Shown: positions 34,843 through 43,765, counted from the stretch's first letter. The stretch: 64,000 bases of DNA from Streptomyces sp. WM6378 (GCF_001279695.1 NZ_LGDD01000024.1:66578-130577); one strand, 5' to 3'. The notes: a model not told the origin generated them from the sequence alone. Numbers and translations are program-made.

Positions 34843-35547
34843 ATGCTGGAGCCCGCCGTCCGCCCGTCCCCCGGCCTCGCCGCCCGCTGTACGAGAGCAG
34901 TGCTCTCGCCGTGGGCGCGGCTGGGGCTGCTCGTCGTGGTGCTCGCGGCCGCCGGGAGTGCCGTCCTCGTCCTCCAGCCGCAGCGGCTGCTCGCCGAGGG
35001 CTGGCCGCCGCAGGTGGGCGGGGCCGGCGCCGTCGTGCTCTTCGCGGTGGCGTACGGGCTGTGCACGGCGGCGTTCGTGCCGCGTCCGATCCTCAATCTG
35101 GCCGCCGGGGCGCTCTTCGCCACCTGGGCCGGATTCGCGTCCTCGCTGGCGGGCACGGTGCTCGGCGCGGGCATCTCGTTCGGGCTCGGACGGGTGCTCG
35201 GGCAGGACGCGCTGCGGCCCCTGCTGCGCGGGCGCTGGCTGAAGGCGGCGGACGGCCAGCTGTCGCGGCACGGGTTCCGCTCGATGATGGCGATCCGGCT
35301 CTTCCCCGGCGTGCCGTTCGCCGGCGCCAACTACTGCGCGGCGGTCTCGCGCATGGGCTGGGCGCCGTTCCTGCTCGCGACGGGCCTCGGCTCGGTGCCC
35401 AACACCCTCGCGTACGTCGTCGCGGGCAGCAGCGCCTCGTCGCCGACCTCGCCCGCCTTCGTGATCGCCATGGGCTTCATCGTGCTGAGCGGGGCCGCGG
35501 CCGCCGTGGTGGGCTGGCGCAAGCGGCACCGGCTGCGGCAGCGGTAG
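34843..35547 (+). CDS. TVP38/TMEM64 family (VTT domain) membrane protein
   Basis: A 234-residue membrane protein with five or six hydrophobic segments. The VTT domain core is visible as FVPRPILNLAAGALFATWAG (about residues 78-97), GAGISFGLGRVLG and the loop IRLFPGVPFAGANYCAAVSR. The domain is related to DedA and scramblases, so lipid movement across the membrane is likely. It is one of two VTT-type proteins in this window, and lies upstream of uppP, which also handles undecaprenyl lipids; a functional link is only suggestive. Confidence 0.85.
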   Translation: MLEPAVRPSPGLAARCTRAVLSPWARLGLLVVVLAAAGSAVLVLQPQRLLAEGWPPQVGGAGAVVLFAVAYGLCTAAFVPRPILNLAAGALFATWAGFASSLAGTVLGAGISFGLGRVLGQDALRPLLRGRWLKAADGQLSRHGFRSMMAIRLFPGVPFAGANYCAAVSRMGWAPFLLATGLGSVPNTLAYVVAGSSASSPTSPAFVIAMGFIVLSGAAAAVVGWRKRHRLRQR

Positions 35548-35757
35548 GGCTCAGGCCCACCGAGGCTCACCGCGATCCGGACGGCCACGCTTCCCCCGGG
35601 CCTCGCGGCGTCAACCATCCGTTAACCCACGGCCGTTACCGTGCCCTCGATCCGCGCAAGATCTCCGGTTGCAGCCGTGCTGCCCCCGGTGCTCCGGCCG
35701 GTCCCCGTCGTGCCCGACCGGCCGTGGCCCCGACCCTCTTGGATGGCGCAGCAACCC

Positions 35758-36630
35758 ATGTCTTGGTTCGAATCGTTCATACTCGGGCTCGTCCAGGGGC
35801 TCACGGAGTTCCTGCCCGTCTCCTCCAGCGCGCACCTGCGGCTGACCGCGGCCTTCGCGGGCTGGCAAGACCCGGGTCCGGCGTTCACGGCGATCACACA
35901 GATCGGCACCGAGACGGCCGTCCTCATCTACTTCCGTACGGACATCGCGCGGATCGTGTCGACCTGGTTCCGCTCGCTCACCGACCGCTCCCTGCGCCAG
36001 GACCACGATGCGCGGATGGGCTGGCTCGTCATCGTCGGCTCGATCCCGATCGGGGTGCTCGGCATCGTCCTGAAGCACCAGATCGACACGTCCTTCCGCG
36101 ATCTGCGGGTGATCGCCACCACCCTGGTCGTGATGGGCGTCGTGCTCGGCGTCGCCGACCGGCTCGCGGCCCGCGACGAGTCGGGCGGCCGCCACCGGGC
36201 CGCCAAGGAGCGCAAGTCGCTGCGCGAACTCAGCACCAAGGACGGTCTGATCTACGGCATCTGCCAGGCCATGGCGCTGATCCCGGGTGTCTCGCGCTCC
36301 GGCGCCACCATCAGCGGCGGCCTCCTGATGGGCTACACCCGCGAGGCGGCGGCCCGTTACTCCTTCCTGCTCGCCATCCCGGCCGTCCTCGCCTCGGGGG
36401 TCTTCGAGCTGAAGGACGCGGGCGGCCCGGGTCAGGCCCCGATGCTTCCGACGCTCTTCGCCTCGGTCATCGCCTTCGGCGTGGGATACGCGGTCATCGC
36501 GTGGTTCATGGCCTTCATCTCCAACAAGAGCTTCATGCCCTTCGTGGTGTACCGCATCGTGCTCGGCGTCGCCCTGTTCGCCCTCATCGCCGCGGGCACC
36601 CTCAGCCCGGACGCGGGCGGGGGACTCTAA
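35758..36630 (+). CDS. uppP: Undecaprenyl-diphosphatase UppP (BacA)
   Basis: A 290-residue polytopic enzyme that removes one phosphate from undecaprenyl diphosphate so that the carrier can be reused for peptidoglycan; overproduction gives bacitracin resistance. Both catalytic signatures are present: GLTEFLPVSSSAHLRL (about residues 14-29) and ALIPGVSRSGATISGG (about 175-190). The ATG at 35758 matches the usual family start MSWFESFILG; ATG 35743 and a GTG at 35641 would add residues without similarity. No strong ribosome binding site is seen. Confidence 0.93.
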   Translation: MSWFESFILGLVQGLTEFLPVSSSAHLRLTAAFAGWQDPGPAFTAITQIGTETAVLIYFRTDIARIVSTWFRSLTDRSLRQDHDARMGWLVIVGSIPIGVLGIVLKHQIDTSFRDLRVIATTLVVMGVVLGVADRLAARDESGGRHRAAKERKSLRELSTKDGLIYGICQAMALIPGVSRSGATISGGLLMGYTREAAARYSFLLAIPAVLASGVFELKDAGGPGQAPMLPTLFASVIAFGVGYAVIAWFMAFISNKSFMPFVVYRIVLGVALFALIAAGTLSPDAGGGL

Positions 36631-36660
36631 CTCACGTATTGCATACGGGAGTTGGGGTGC

Positions 36661-37038
36661 TCAGCCCGCCGACTCCTCGGGGCCGTCCCCCTTGAGCTCC
36701 TCCGCGCGCAGCGCCAGGTCCTGGAGCACATCGGCCGATGTCATGTCCCGCTCGCCGGAGTCGTGGACCTGGGCGAGAGCCACGAACGCCAGGCTGAACG
36801 CGGCCACGAGCTGCCGGATGGCCCCGCCGACCTCCCGCGCCACGAGGGTGGCCATCTCCTGCGGGGTGGCGTCGGCGGGGATCTCGATGTGCGGCATCGT
36901 CTCGTTGAGCAGAGCGGTGACGATGCCGATCTCCGTGTCGGGGGCTCCCCGTTCGGCCTCCGCCTCGATGCGGCGGCGGTAGTCCCCGGCCTCGGTGAGA
37001 ATGCCGATCACTCGCTTGAGAACCTCGCTCTGCTCCAT
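36661..37038 (-). CDS. Conserved hypothetical protein, 125 aa
   Basis: A small, acidic, mostly helical protein without signal or membrane segment. It starts MEQSEVLKRVIGILTEAGDY and has a conserved-looking segment MPHIEIPADATPQEMATLVA. No family was recognised with confidence. The ATG at 37038 is supported by a TATCCT box six bases upstream. It converges on uppP with a 30-bp gap. Confidence 0.7.
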   Translation of the reverse strand: MEQSEVLKRVIGILTEAGDYRRRIEAEAERGAPDTEIGIVTALLNETMPHIEIPADATPQEMATLVAREVGGAIRQLVAAFSLAFVALAQVHDSGERDMTSADVLQDLALRAEELKGDGPEESAG

Positions 37039-37044
37039 GCCGCG

Positions 37045-37050
37045 AGGATA
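37045..37050 (-). promoter_or_regulatory. -10 box of a leaderless promoter (125-aa protein)
   Basis: TATCCT on the minus strand lies six bases before the ATG at 37038. Confidence 0.45.
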
Positions 37051-37234
37051 GGCGGCGAGGCCCGCCCGGGCGCCGGACAACGCCCCGACCGCGCCGGGCA
37101 GTTGCCACGCCCGTACGGCCAGCTGTCCGGATCTCGCCCCCGGCACCCCGCCGGCAGTGGCCCTCCCACGCCACTCAACCGCCGCATGTTGGCTGAGAGT
37201 TCCCACTCCGTGGCGGTGGGTCACCTGATGGCCG

Positions 37235-37240
37235 TAGGGT
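37235..37240 (+). promoter_or_regulatory. -10 box of a leaderless promoter (58-aa protein)
   Basis: TAGGGT lies seven bases before the ATG at 37248. Confidence 0.45.
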
Positions 37241-37247
37241 TGTCCCC

Positions 37248-37424
37248 ATGCCCCCGACTTTCGACCGCCGCTCCCTTCGCCCTGCCGACGTGGTGAACGC
37301 GGAGATCCGCTCGCTGTGGGAGCGGTCCGACGGACGCCTCTCGCCCGAAGAGGAGGAGCGCTACCACTGGCTCCTGGTCGAGTGGGCCGCGGCCGTGCGC
37401 CAAGACACCGCCCAGGCAGCCTGA
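37248..37424 (+). CDS. Small conserved-type protein, 58 aa
   Basis: A 58-residue acidic protein, MPPTFDRRSLRPADVVNAEI at the N-terminus and ERYHWLLVEWAAAVRQ near the C-terminus. It has strongly GC-biased third positions and a TAGGGT box 7 bases before the ATG, which supports it as a real gene. Its C-terminal half resembles that of the 65-residue protein encoded about 120 bp downstream (shared EWAAAV after a Tyr/Leu-Leu helix). No known function. Confidence 0.6.
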   Translation: MPPTFDRRSLRPADVVNAEIRSLWERSDGRLSPEEEERYHWLLVEWAAAVRQDTAQAA

Positions 37425-37529
37425 CACCGGGCGGGCCAAACGTCCCAAACCCTGTGATCTTGGCCACCCCGCACCGCTCCCACCTGGGGTTCGGCGCATT
37501 TGGCGGGGGCGGTTGTCCGACCGGACCCG

Positions 37530-37535
37530 TAGCCT
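37530..37535 (+). promoter_or_regulatory. -10 box of a leaderless promoter (65-aa protein)
   Basis: TAGCCT lies six bases before the ATG at 37542. Confidence 0.45.
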
Positions 37536-37541
37536 GGTCGC

Positions 37542-37739
37542 ATGTCTTCCTCCCCCGAGCGGTCCGGCCCCGCGCCGTCCGACGCGGACGCCGCCAACGA
37601 CGCCATCCGTGCGCTCGTCGACGGCGCGGACGAGCACTGGCCCGCGGAGGAGTACGAGCGGCTGCTCGCCGAGTGGGCCGCGGCGGTGGGCGAAAGCGCC
37701 CCGGTGGCGGCGGGAGCCCCCTCGCTGCGGCGGGCCTGA
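37542..37739 (+). CDS. Small conserved-type protein, 65 aa
   Basis: A 65-residue acidic protein with a Pro/Ser-rich start and a C-terminal helix EEYERLLAEWAAAVGE (about residues 36-51). That helix resembles the end of the 58-residue protein just upstream, so the two look like diverged tandem copies. Each has its own TANNNT box close to the ATG. Function unknown. Confidence 0.6.
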   Translation: MSSSPERSGPAPSDADAANDAIRALVDGADEHWPAEEYERLLAEWAAAVGESAPVAAGAPSLRRA

Positions 37740-37791
37740 GCCGCGCGAATTCCAGTTGCTGTGGCCCTCGTCACGGTGTTGGAGTGGCCGG

Positions 37792-38592
37792 ATGGACACC
37801 GACGCGCTGAACGGCGACACCGATGACGAGTTGCTCGCGATCTTCGACCGGCAGCTGCGGGAGAACGCCCTGCCCGACGGTCCCGGCGCGACGGTCGAGC
37901 GGACCGGCGACGTCGTACGGCAGGTGGGTCCGGGCCACGTGTGGAACGGCATCCTCTGGTCGGACCTGACCGCGGCGAACGCGGACGCGGAGATCGCGGC
38001 ACAGGCCCGCCACTTCGCCTCGCTCGGCAACGAGTGCGAGTGGAAGCTGTACGCCCACGACTGCCCCGCCGACCTCGGCCGGCGCCTGCTCGCGGCCGGG
38101 TTCGAGGCCGAGCCCGCGGAGACCGTCATGGTCGCCCGGGTCGCGGACCTCCCCCGCGACGTCGAGCCCGCCGACGGCATCACGCTGCGCCCGGTGACCG
38201 ACGCGGCCGGGGTCGACCTCATGGCGTACGTCCACGAGCGGGCCTTCGACAACGACGGCGCCCGGTTCCGTGCGCGCCTCCTCGCCCAGTTCGCCGAGGC
38301 CCCCGAGACCGTCACGGCGGTCGTCGCCATGGCCGGTGACGTGCCGGTGAGCGCGGCCCGCATGGACTTCCACCCCGGTACGGAGTTCGCCAGCCTGTGG
38401 GGCGGCGGCACCCTGCCCGAGTGGCGCGGCAAGGGGATCTACCGCGCCCTGATCGCCTACCGCACCCGGATCGCCGCCGAGCGCGGCTACCGCTACCTCC
38501 AGGTCGACGCCTCCGACCAGAGCCGCCCCATCCTGCGGCGCCTCGGCTTCACCCCGCTGACGGTGACGACGCCGTACATCCGGCAGCCGTAA
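37792..38592 (+). CDS. GNAT family N-acetyltransferase
   Basis: A 266-residue acetyltransferase. The C-terminal GNAT domain (from about residue 125) includes the acetyl-CoA loop LPEWRGKGIYRALIAYRTRI (Arg/Gly-x-Gly-Ile motif) and the closing strand YRYLQVDASDQSRPILRRLG. The N-terminal 120 residues look like a degenerate second GNAT half. The ATG at 37792 follows GGAG at good spacing. The acceptor is unknown. Confidence 0.87.
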   Translation: MDTDALNGDTDDELLAIFDRQLRENALPDGPGATVERTGDVVRQVGPGHVWNGILWSDLTAANADAEIAAQARHFASLGNECEWKLYAHDCPADLGRRLLAAGFEAEPAETVMVARVADLPRDVEPADGITLRPVTDAAGVDLMAYVHERAFDNDGARFRARLLAQFAEAPETVTAVVAMAGDVPVSAARMDFHPGTEFASLWGGGTLPEWRGKGIYRALIAYRTRIAAERGYRYLQVDASDQSRPILRRLGFTPLTVTTPYIRQP

Positions 38593-38605
38593 GAGCCGCC
38601 GGCGT

Positions 38606-39391
38606 TCAGTCCCGGCCCTCGAACGCGCCGTGCCGGCCCGCCCCCGCCGCGAACCTCGCCGCTCCCTCGGCCGCCTCCTCCAGAGCCTGGGCGCCGTGCC
38701 GCACCTCGCCCAGCAGGGCTTCCGGCTCGGTGCGGCCCTCCTGTTCCAGCAGGGACATCCGGTCGTGGCGCAGGCACGTCTGCGGGAAGGCGGCGATCTC
38801 CGCGGCCAGCCGTTCCGCGGCCGCGCGGGCGGTGCCGCTCGGCACGATCCGGTCGGCGAGGCCGATGGCGCGGGCCTCGGCCGCGTCCACCGGCCGCCCG
38901 GTGAGTACGAGGTCCATGGCGCGACCCGCCCCGATGAGCCTCGGCAGCCGTACCGTGCCGCCATCGATCAGGGGCACCCCCCAGCGGCGGCAGAAGACCC
39001 CGAACACGGCGTCCTGCTCCATCACCCGCAGATCGCACCACAGCGCGAGTTCGAGGCCGCCCGCCACGGCGTGCCCGGCGACGGCCGCGATCACCGGCTT
39101 GGAGAGCCTGAGCCGGGTGGGGCCCATCGGGCCGTCGCCGTCCTCGGTGACCGTGTTGCCGCGTTCGGTGCCGATCGCCTTGAGGTCGGCGCCCGCGCAG
39201 AACGTGCCGCCCTCGCCCCAGAGCACCGCCACCGCGGCCTGCTCGTCGGCCTCGAAGGCGCGGAAGGCGTCGGCCAGGGCCTTCGCGGTCGGGCCGTCCA
39301 CCGCGTTGCGCACGCCGGGCCGCGAAAGGACCACCGTCGTGACCGGACCGTGCCGTTCGCTGCGTACCGCTGGAGCCGTCTCGTCAGTCAT
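38606..39391 (-). CDS. Enoyl-CoA hydratase/isomerase family protein
   Basis: A 261-residue crotonase-fold protein. The oxyanion-hole segments are GGTFCAGADLKAIG (about residues 60-73) and AAVAGHAVAGGLELALWCDL (about 101-120). The first catalytic glutamate of classic hydratases is not obvious at the expected place (RRWGVPLIDGGTVRLPRLIG), so it may act on another acyl-CoA. ATG 39391 starts shortly before the domain. No fatty-acid genes adjoin it. Confidence 0.85.
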   Translation of the reverse strand: MTDETAPAVRSERHGPVTTVVLSRPGVRNAVDGPTAKALADAFRAFEADEQAAVAVLWGEGGTFCAGADLKAIGTERGNTVTEDGDGPMGPTRLRLSKPVIAAVAGHAVAGGLELALWCDLRVMEQDAVFGVFCRRWGVPLIDGGTVRLPRLIGAGRAMDLVLTGRPVDAAEARAIGLADRIVPSGTARAAAERLAAEIAAFPQTCLRHDRMSLLEQEGRTEPEALLGEVRHGAQALEEAAEGAARFAAGAGRHGAFEGRD

Positions 39392-39474
39392 GGCGCCAGC
39401 GGTAGCACGGGTCGCCAACCAGCCACAAGTGCAGGGCTCTTGGCGTTCCGGGCCCGCTGGCACAGACTGAACCG

Positions 39475-39954
39475 ATGACGCAGCGCGTGGATCTCGGGAC
39501 CCTGCTCGACCGTTTGGCCATCGACGAACTCATCACCGGATATGCCGCGGCCGTCGACGACGGGGACTGGACCGCCTACCGCGCCCTGTTCGCCGCCGAC
39601 GGCCGCGCCGACTACCGCCCGGCGGGCGGCATCGAGGGCCCGGCGCAGGAGGTGGCCCGCTGGCTCGCGGAGACCATGCGGCTCTTCCCGGTCCGCCAGC
39701 ACCTGATCACCAACCGGCTGCTGACCCTCCAGGATCTCGGCGGCTACCCGGGCGACCGGGCCGAACTGCGCGCCGACTACCTCAACCCGATGTGCTTGGG
39801 CGCCAACGGCGACGGCACCCCGCCCACGCCCGACTTCGAGGCCGGCGGTCGCTACACGTTCTCGCTGGTCCGCACGGACGCGGGCTGGCGGCTGCGGTCG
39901 GTGACCGTGCACGAGAAGTGGCGGCGGATGTCGGGGGCGCTCGCCGGGGGCTGA
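39475..39954 (+). CDS. SnoaL/NTF2-like family protein
   Basis: A 159-residue alpha+beta barrel protein of the SnoaL_4/NTF2-like type. The N-terminal helix LLDRLAIDELITGYAAAVDD and the strand DWTAYRALFAADGRADYRP are typical; the C-terminal sheet has GGRYTFSLVRTDAGWRLRSV. The group includes ketosteroid isomerase-like and dioxygenase small subunits, and many uncharacterised members. A CAGACT box six bases before the ATG hints at a leaderless start. Confidence 0.82.
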   Translation: MTQRVDLGTLLDRLAIDELITGYAAAVDDGDWTAYRALFAADGRADYRPAGGIEGPAQEVARWLAETMRLFPVRQHLITNRLLTLQDLGGYPGDRAELRADYLNPMCLGANGDGTPPTPDFEAGGRYTFSLVRTDAGWRLRSVTVHEKWRRMSGALAGG

Positions 39955-40065
39955 GCGCGCGGGCGGGACGCGCCGGGCGCCGGGCCGTCTGTGCGCGGCG
40001 ACGCCCGACCCGCACACTGGCAGGGGGAACCCAACGGATCACGGGGGCGGGCAAGGAGGCGCGGC

Positions 40066-41637
40066 ATGCGGATTCCGGTCGGCCGTCACACACCGCGTCT
40101 GAGTTCCGCCTGGTGGCGCGGGGCGGCCGCGGTGCTCGCCGGGGCGCTGCCCTCGCTGGCCTTCCCGGCGCCCTCGCTGTGGTGGTTCGCCTACGTCGCC
40201 CTCGTGCCCTGGCTGCTCCTGATCCGTTCCGCCGGCAGCGTGCGGCGGGCCGCGCTCGACGGCTGGCTCGGCGGCATCGGGTTCATGCTCGCGGTGCATC
40301 ACTGGCTGCTGCCGAGCCTCAATGTCTTCATCGTGGTCCTGGCCGCTCTGCTCGGGCTGCTGTGGGCGCCGTGGGGCGTCCTGGTGCGCTCGACGCTGGG
40401 CGGCGGGCCCTCCGTTCTGCGCGCGCTGGCCGCCGTCGCGGTGGTGCCCTCGGGCTGGCTGATGGTGGAGCTCGTCCGGTCGTGGCAGGGGCTCGGCGGG
40501 CCGTGGGGGCTGCTCGGCGCGAGCCAGTGGGAGGTCGCTCCGGCGCTCCGGCTGATGTCGGTGGGCGGGGTGTGGCTGGTGAGCCTGCTCGTGGTGGCGG
40601 TCAACACCGCCATCACCCTCTGTGTGGCGCTCCCCCCTGTGCGTACCGCCATGGTGTCCGTCCTTGCGGTGTGCGCCCTCACCGCCGGAGCGGTGTGGAT
40701 GTGGGCTCCGCACATGCAGCGGGACGGCCGGATCAGGGTCGCCGTGGTGCAGCCCGGTGTGATCGAGAACGGGGATGCCCGGTTCGCCCGCAGCGAGGCG
40801 CTGACCCGTGCGCTGGCCGGGCAGCACGTGGATCTCGTCGTGTGGGGAGAGAGCAGTGTCGGGCAGGATCTGAGCGCCCGGCCGGACCTGGCCGCGCGGA
40901 TCGCGAAGCTGTCCGAGGACCTGGGCGCGGACATCCTGGTGAATGTGGACGCGCGCAGGTCCGACAAGCCGGGGATCTTCAAGAGCTCGGTCCTCGTCGG
41001 GCCCGGGGGTCCGACCGGGCAGCGCTACGACAAGATGCGGCTCGTGCCGTTCGGCGAGTACATCCCGGCGCGTTCGCTGCTCGGCTGGGCGACCTCGGTC
41101 GGCAAGGCGGCGGGCGAGGACCGACAGCGGGGCACGACGCCCGTGGTGATGACGCTGCCGTCCGCGGTACGGGTGGGGCCGCTGGTGTGCTTCGAGTCCG
41201 CGTTCCCCGACATGAGCCGTCATCTGGTGCGCATGGGCGCCCAGTTGCTCATCGCGCAGTCCTCGACCTCGACGTTCCAGGACACCTGGGCGCCCGCCCA
41301 GCACGCCTCGCTGGCCGCGCTGCGCGCCGCCGAGACGGGCCGCCCGATGGTCCACGCGACGCTGACCGGCATCAGCGCGGTCTACGGCCCCGCAGGCGAG
41401 CGGATCGGCAACTGGATCGGCACGTCCGCGAGCACCTCCGCGGTGTACGACGTGCCGCTCGCCACCGGCACCACCCCCTTTGTGCGGCTCGGCGACTGGG
41501 CGGTGTACTCGGCGCTCGGCGCCCTCGCCCTGTTCTGCGCGGCCGAGGGCGTGCGTGCGCTCAGGAGGCCTGCTCCAGGGCCTCCCGCACCACCCTCTCG
41601 CACAGCTCATGAGTCGCCAGCGCGTCCTGCGCGCTGA
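40066..41637 (+). CDS. lnt: Apolipoprotein N-acyltransferase
   Basis: A 523-residue membrane enzyme that adds the third acyl chain to the N-terminal cysteine of lipoproteins. About six to seven N-terminal membrane spans (from about residue 15 to 220) precede an extracellular nitrilase domain with the Glu-Lys-Cys triad: Glu in VVWGESSV (about 265), Lys in RYDKMRLVPFGEYIP (about 323) and Cys in GPLVCFESAFPD (about 378). The ATG at 40066 has AAGGAGG upstream. The last 77 bp overlap the 3' end of the convergent oxidoreductase gene. Confidence 0.93.
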   Translation: MRIPVGRHTPRLSSAWWRGAAAVLAGALPSLAFPAPSLWWFAYVALVPWLLLIRSAGSVRRAALDGWLGGIGFMLAVHHWLLPSLNVFIVVLAALLGLLWAPWGVLVRSTLGGGPSVLRALAAVAVVPSGWLMVELVRSWQGLGGPWGLLGASQWEVAPALRLMSVGGVWLVSLLVVAVNTAITLCVALPPVRTAMVSVLAVCALTAGAVWMWAPHMQRDGRIRVAVVQPGVIENGDARFARSEALTRALAGQHVDLVVWGESSVGQDLSARPDLAARIAKLSEDLGADILVNVDARRSDKPGIFKSSVLVGPGGPTGQRYDKMRLVPFGEYIPARSLLGWATSVGKAAGEDRQRGTTPVVMTLPSAVRVGPLVCFESAFPDMSRHLVRMGAQLLIAQSSTSTFQDTWAPAQHASLAALRAAETGRPMVHATLTGISAVYGPAGERIGNWIGTSASTSAVYDVPLATGTTPFVRLGDWAVYSALGALALFCAAEGVRALRRPAPGPPAPPSRTAHESPARPAR

Positions 41638-42466
41638 GCGTCTTGCCCGCCCGCACGGCGTCGAGGAAGGCGAGGACGGACTGCTCGATGCCGCGCTGGC
41701 GGGCGACGGGCACCCAGTCGCCGCGGCGGCGCACGGTCGGCTGGCCCTTGTGGTCCACGACCTCGGCGAGGTTGAGGACCTGGCGCTTGGTGTCCTGCCC
41801 GGAGACCTCCAGGATCTCCTCGGTGGACCCGTTCATCCGGTTCATGGTGCCGATCGCGGTGAACCCGTCGCCCGAGAGCTGGAGGACGACGTGCTCCATC
41901 AGCCCCTCGCGCACGCGGGCCCGTACGACGGTGTGCTCGATCTGTCCCGGCACCAGGAAGCGGAGCGTGTCCACGACATGGATGAAGTCGTCGAGCACCA
42001 GGGTGCGCGGGTCCTCGGGCAGCCCGACGCGGTTCTTCTGCATCAGGATGAGCTCGCGGGGATGGTCGGCGCACTGGGCGTAGCCGGGCGCGAGGCGCCG
42101 GTTGAAGCCGACGGCGAGGCTGACGCCGCGCTCCTCGGCGAGCGCCACGAGCCGCTCGGAGTCGGCGAGTTCGTACGCCAGCGGCTTGTCGACATAGGTC
42201 GGTACGCCCGCTTCGAGCAGCCGGGCCACGATTTCGGGGTGCACCGCGGTCGGCGCGTGCACGAATGCCGCGTCGAGGTCCTGCGCGAGCAGCGAGTCGA
42301 GGTCGGTGTGGCGCTGCGCGGCCGGTATGTGGTGGGTGTCGGCCACCGCGGCCAGGGTGGCCGGGGTGCGGGTCTGCAGATGCAGTTCCGTGTCCGCCAG
42401 CGTGGTCAGAACCGGCAGATAGGCCTTCTGCGCGATGTCCCCGAGTCCGATGCATCCGACCTTCAC
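41561..42466 (-). CDS. Gfo/Idh/MocA family oxidoreductase
   Basis: A 301-residue NAD(P)-dependent dehydrogenase. The Rossmann start is KVGCIGLGDIAQKAYLPVL (residues 2-20), and the family Lys-Pro motif is YVDKPLAYEL (about residues 92-101). The substrate is probably a sugar or cyclitol but cannot be read from the sequence. The GTG start overlaps the stop of the upstream FAD monooxygenase (GTGA), so the pair is one operon. Its 3' end overlaps lnt by 77 bp. Confidence 0.88.
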   Translation of the reverse strand: MKVGCIGLGDIAQKAYLPVLTTLADTELHLQTRTPATLAAVADTHHIPAAQRHTDLDSLLAQDLDAAFVHAPTAVHPEIVARLLEAGVPTYVDKPLAYELADSERLVALAEERGVSLAVGFNRRLAPGYAQCADHPRELILMQKNRVGLPEDPRTLVLDDFIHVVDTLRFLVPGQIEHTVVRARVREGLMEHVVLQLSGDGFTAIGTMNRMNGSTEEILEVSGQDTKRQVLNLAEVVDHKGQPTVRRRGDWVPVARQRGIEQSVLAFLDAVRAGKTLSAQDALATHELCERVVREALEQAS

Positions 42467-43701
42467 GGGGTCTCCTTCTGCCGAGGGGTGTCCTGCTTCC
42501 TTGCCTGGTCAGCATACGTGCGCCCAGGCGGCTGCCAGGTGGCGATGTCCGCGAAGGAGCGGAGCGGGAAAGCAGGGCAAAGTACGGAGACCGCGCTGAT
42601 CAGAGTGTTGCGGACCGCGATGCCCACCGGGTTGCGCAGCATGTTGATCCGTGCGGTCCGCTCCGACTTGCGGACGATGCCCATGGTGCGGGGCAGCCGC
42701 TCGGCGCTGTAGTGGGCGAGGCCGGTGGCGAGGTCGCCGTGCGGGTCCGCGTGGTGGGCCAGGACGATGGCGTCCTCGATGGCCTGGTTGCCGCCCTGGC
42801 CGAGCGTGGGCGCCATCGCGTGTGCGGCGTCGCCGATGAGGGCGACCCGGCCGCGGTGGTGGGCGGGCAGGGCCTCGGCCATCCAGTGGACGTCGTTGCG
42901 CAGCACCGGACCTCCCTCGGCCGCTTCGAGGACGGCCGGGATCGGGTCGTGCCAGGCGCCGAACAGCCGTCGCAGCTCGGCCAGTTCACCATCGGGGGCG
43001 CGCCCGCCGCGCGGTGTCCTGGCCGCCGCGTACGCGTAGAGGCGGCCGTCCTTGAGGGGCTGGGTGCCCCAGATGCGGCCGGGCCCCCAGGTCTCGTGCG
43101 GCGCGAAGGGCCGGCCGGGGTCGGGCACCACGACGCGCCAGGTGGTGAATCCGGCGTACGCGAGGTCGGGGTGGGCGGGGAACAGGGCCTTGCGCAGCAC
43201 GGAGTTGATGCCGTCGGCGCCGACGACCAGGTCCGCCTCGATGTCCCCCGTGGTGGTGCGCACCACGGCGGGGCGGTCGACTGCTCCGCGGTCGGCCAGT
43301 TCCGCCAACTCTCCGGTGCGCAGGGCTCCTTCGGGCAGCGCCGCCGCGAGGGTGTCGATCAGGGTCGCCCGGTGCAGCAGCACCATCGGGCCGCCGAAGG
43401 CCTCGGCCGCGGCCTGCGGATCGGTGCGGGAGAGCCAGCGGCCGCTCGGTGTGCGCAGGCCGCCCTCCCCCTGCCAGGCGGCGAGTGCCCTGACGGCGTC
43501 ACCGAGGCCGGCGACATCGAGTGCCCGCTGGGCGTTGGGGGCGAGCCCGATGCCCGCGCCGACCGGCTTCAGCTCAGCGGCCCGCTCCAGAACGGTGACC
43601 CGCCAGCCCCGCCGGATCAGAGCCAGGGCGGCGGTGAGCCCGCCGATTCCGCCGCCGACGACCACCGCGCGGGATGCCCCGTTTCCGCTGCACACGTCCA
43701 T
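42463..43701 (-). CDS. FAD-dependent monooxygenase (PHBH type)
   Basis: A 412-residue aromatic-hydroxylase-type flavoprotein. The FAD motifs are VVVGGGIGGLTAALAL (residues 14-29), the mid-protein GADGINSVLR (about 167-176) and GDAAHAMAPTLGQGGNQAIE (about 296-315). It probably hydroxylates an aromatic or similar ring with NAD(P)H. It is divergent from a TetR regulator, with two palindromic operator-like sites in the 76-bp gap. It forms an operon with the Gfo/Idh/MocA gene downstream. Confidence 0.9.
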   Translation of the reverse strand: MDVCSGNGASRAVVVGGGIGGLTAALALIRRGWRVTVLERAAELKPVGAGIGLAPNAQRALDVAGLGDAVRALAAWQGEGGLRTPSGRWLSRTDPQAAAEAFGGPMVLLHRATLIDTLAAALPEGALRTGELAELADRGAVDRPAVVRTTTGDIEADLVVGADGINSVLRKALFPAHPDLAYAGFTTWRVVVPDPGRPFAPHETWGPGRIWGTQPLKDGRLYAYAAARTPRGGRAPDGELAELRRLFGAWHDPIPAVLEAAEGGPVLRNDVHWMAEALPAHHRGRVALIGDAAHAMAPTLGQGGNQAIEDAIVLAHHADPHGDLATGLAHYSAERLPRTMGIVRKSERTARINMLRNPVGIAVRNTLISAVSVLCPAFPLRSFADIATWQPPGRTYADQARKQDTPRQKETP

Positions 43702-43715
43702 GACGCCCCCTGTCG

Positions 43716-43729
43716 ACTACGCCTGTAGT
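43716..43729. promoter_or_regulatory. Operator-like site 1 (imperfect palindrome)
   Basis: ACTACGCCTGTAGT has the same half-sites as the perfect palindrome 28 bp away. It lies near the FAD monooxygenase start and probably binds the adjacent TetR protein. Confidence 0.55.
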
Positions 43730-43743
43730 GAGAAGCCAACGGT

Positions 43744-43757
43744 ACTACAGCTGTAGT
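43744..43757. promoter_or_regulatory. Operator-like site 2 (perfect palindrome)
   Basis: ACTACAGCTGTAGT is a perfect 14-bp palindrome located just upstream of the -10 box of the TetR gene. Repression of both divergent genes would follow from binding here and at site 1. Confidence 0.65.
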
Positions 43758-43765
43758 GCGCGGGA

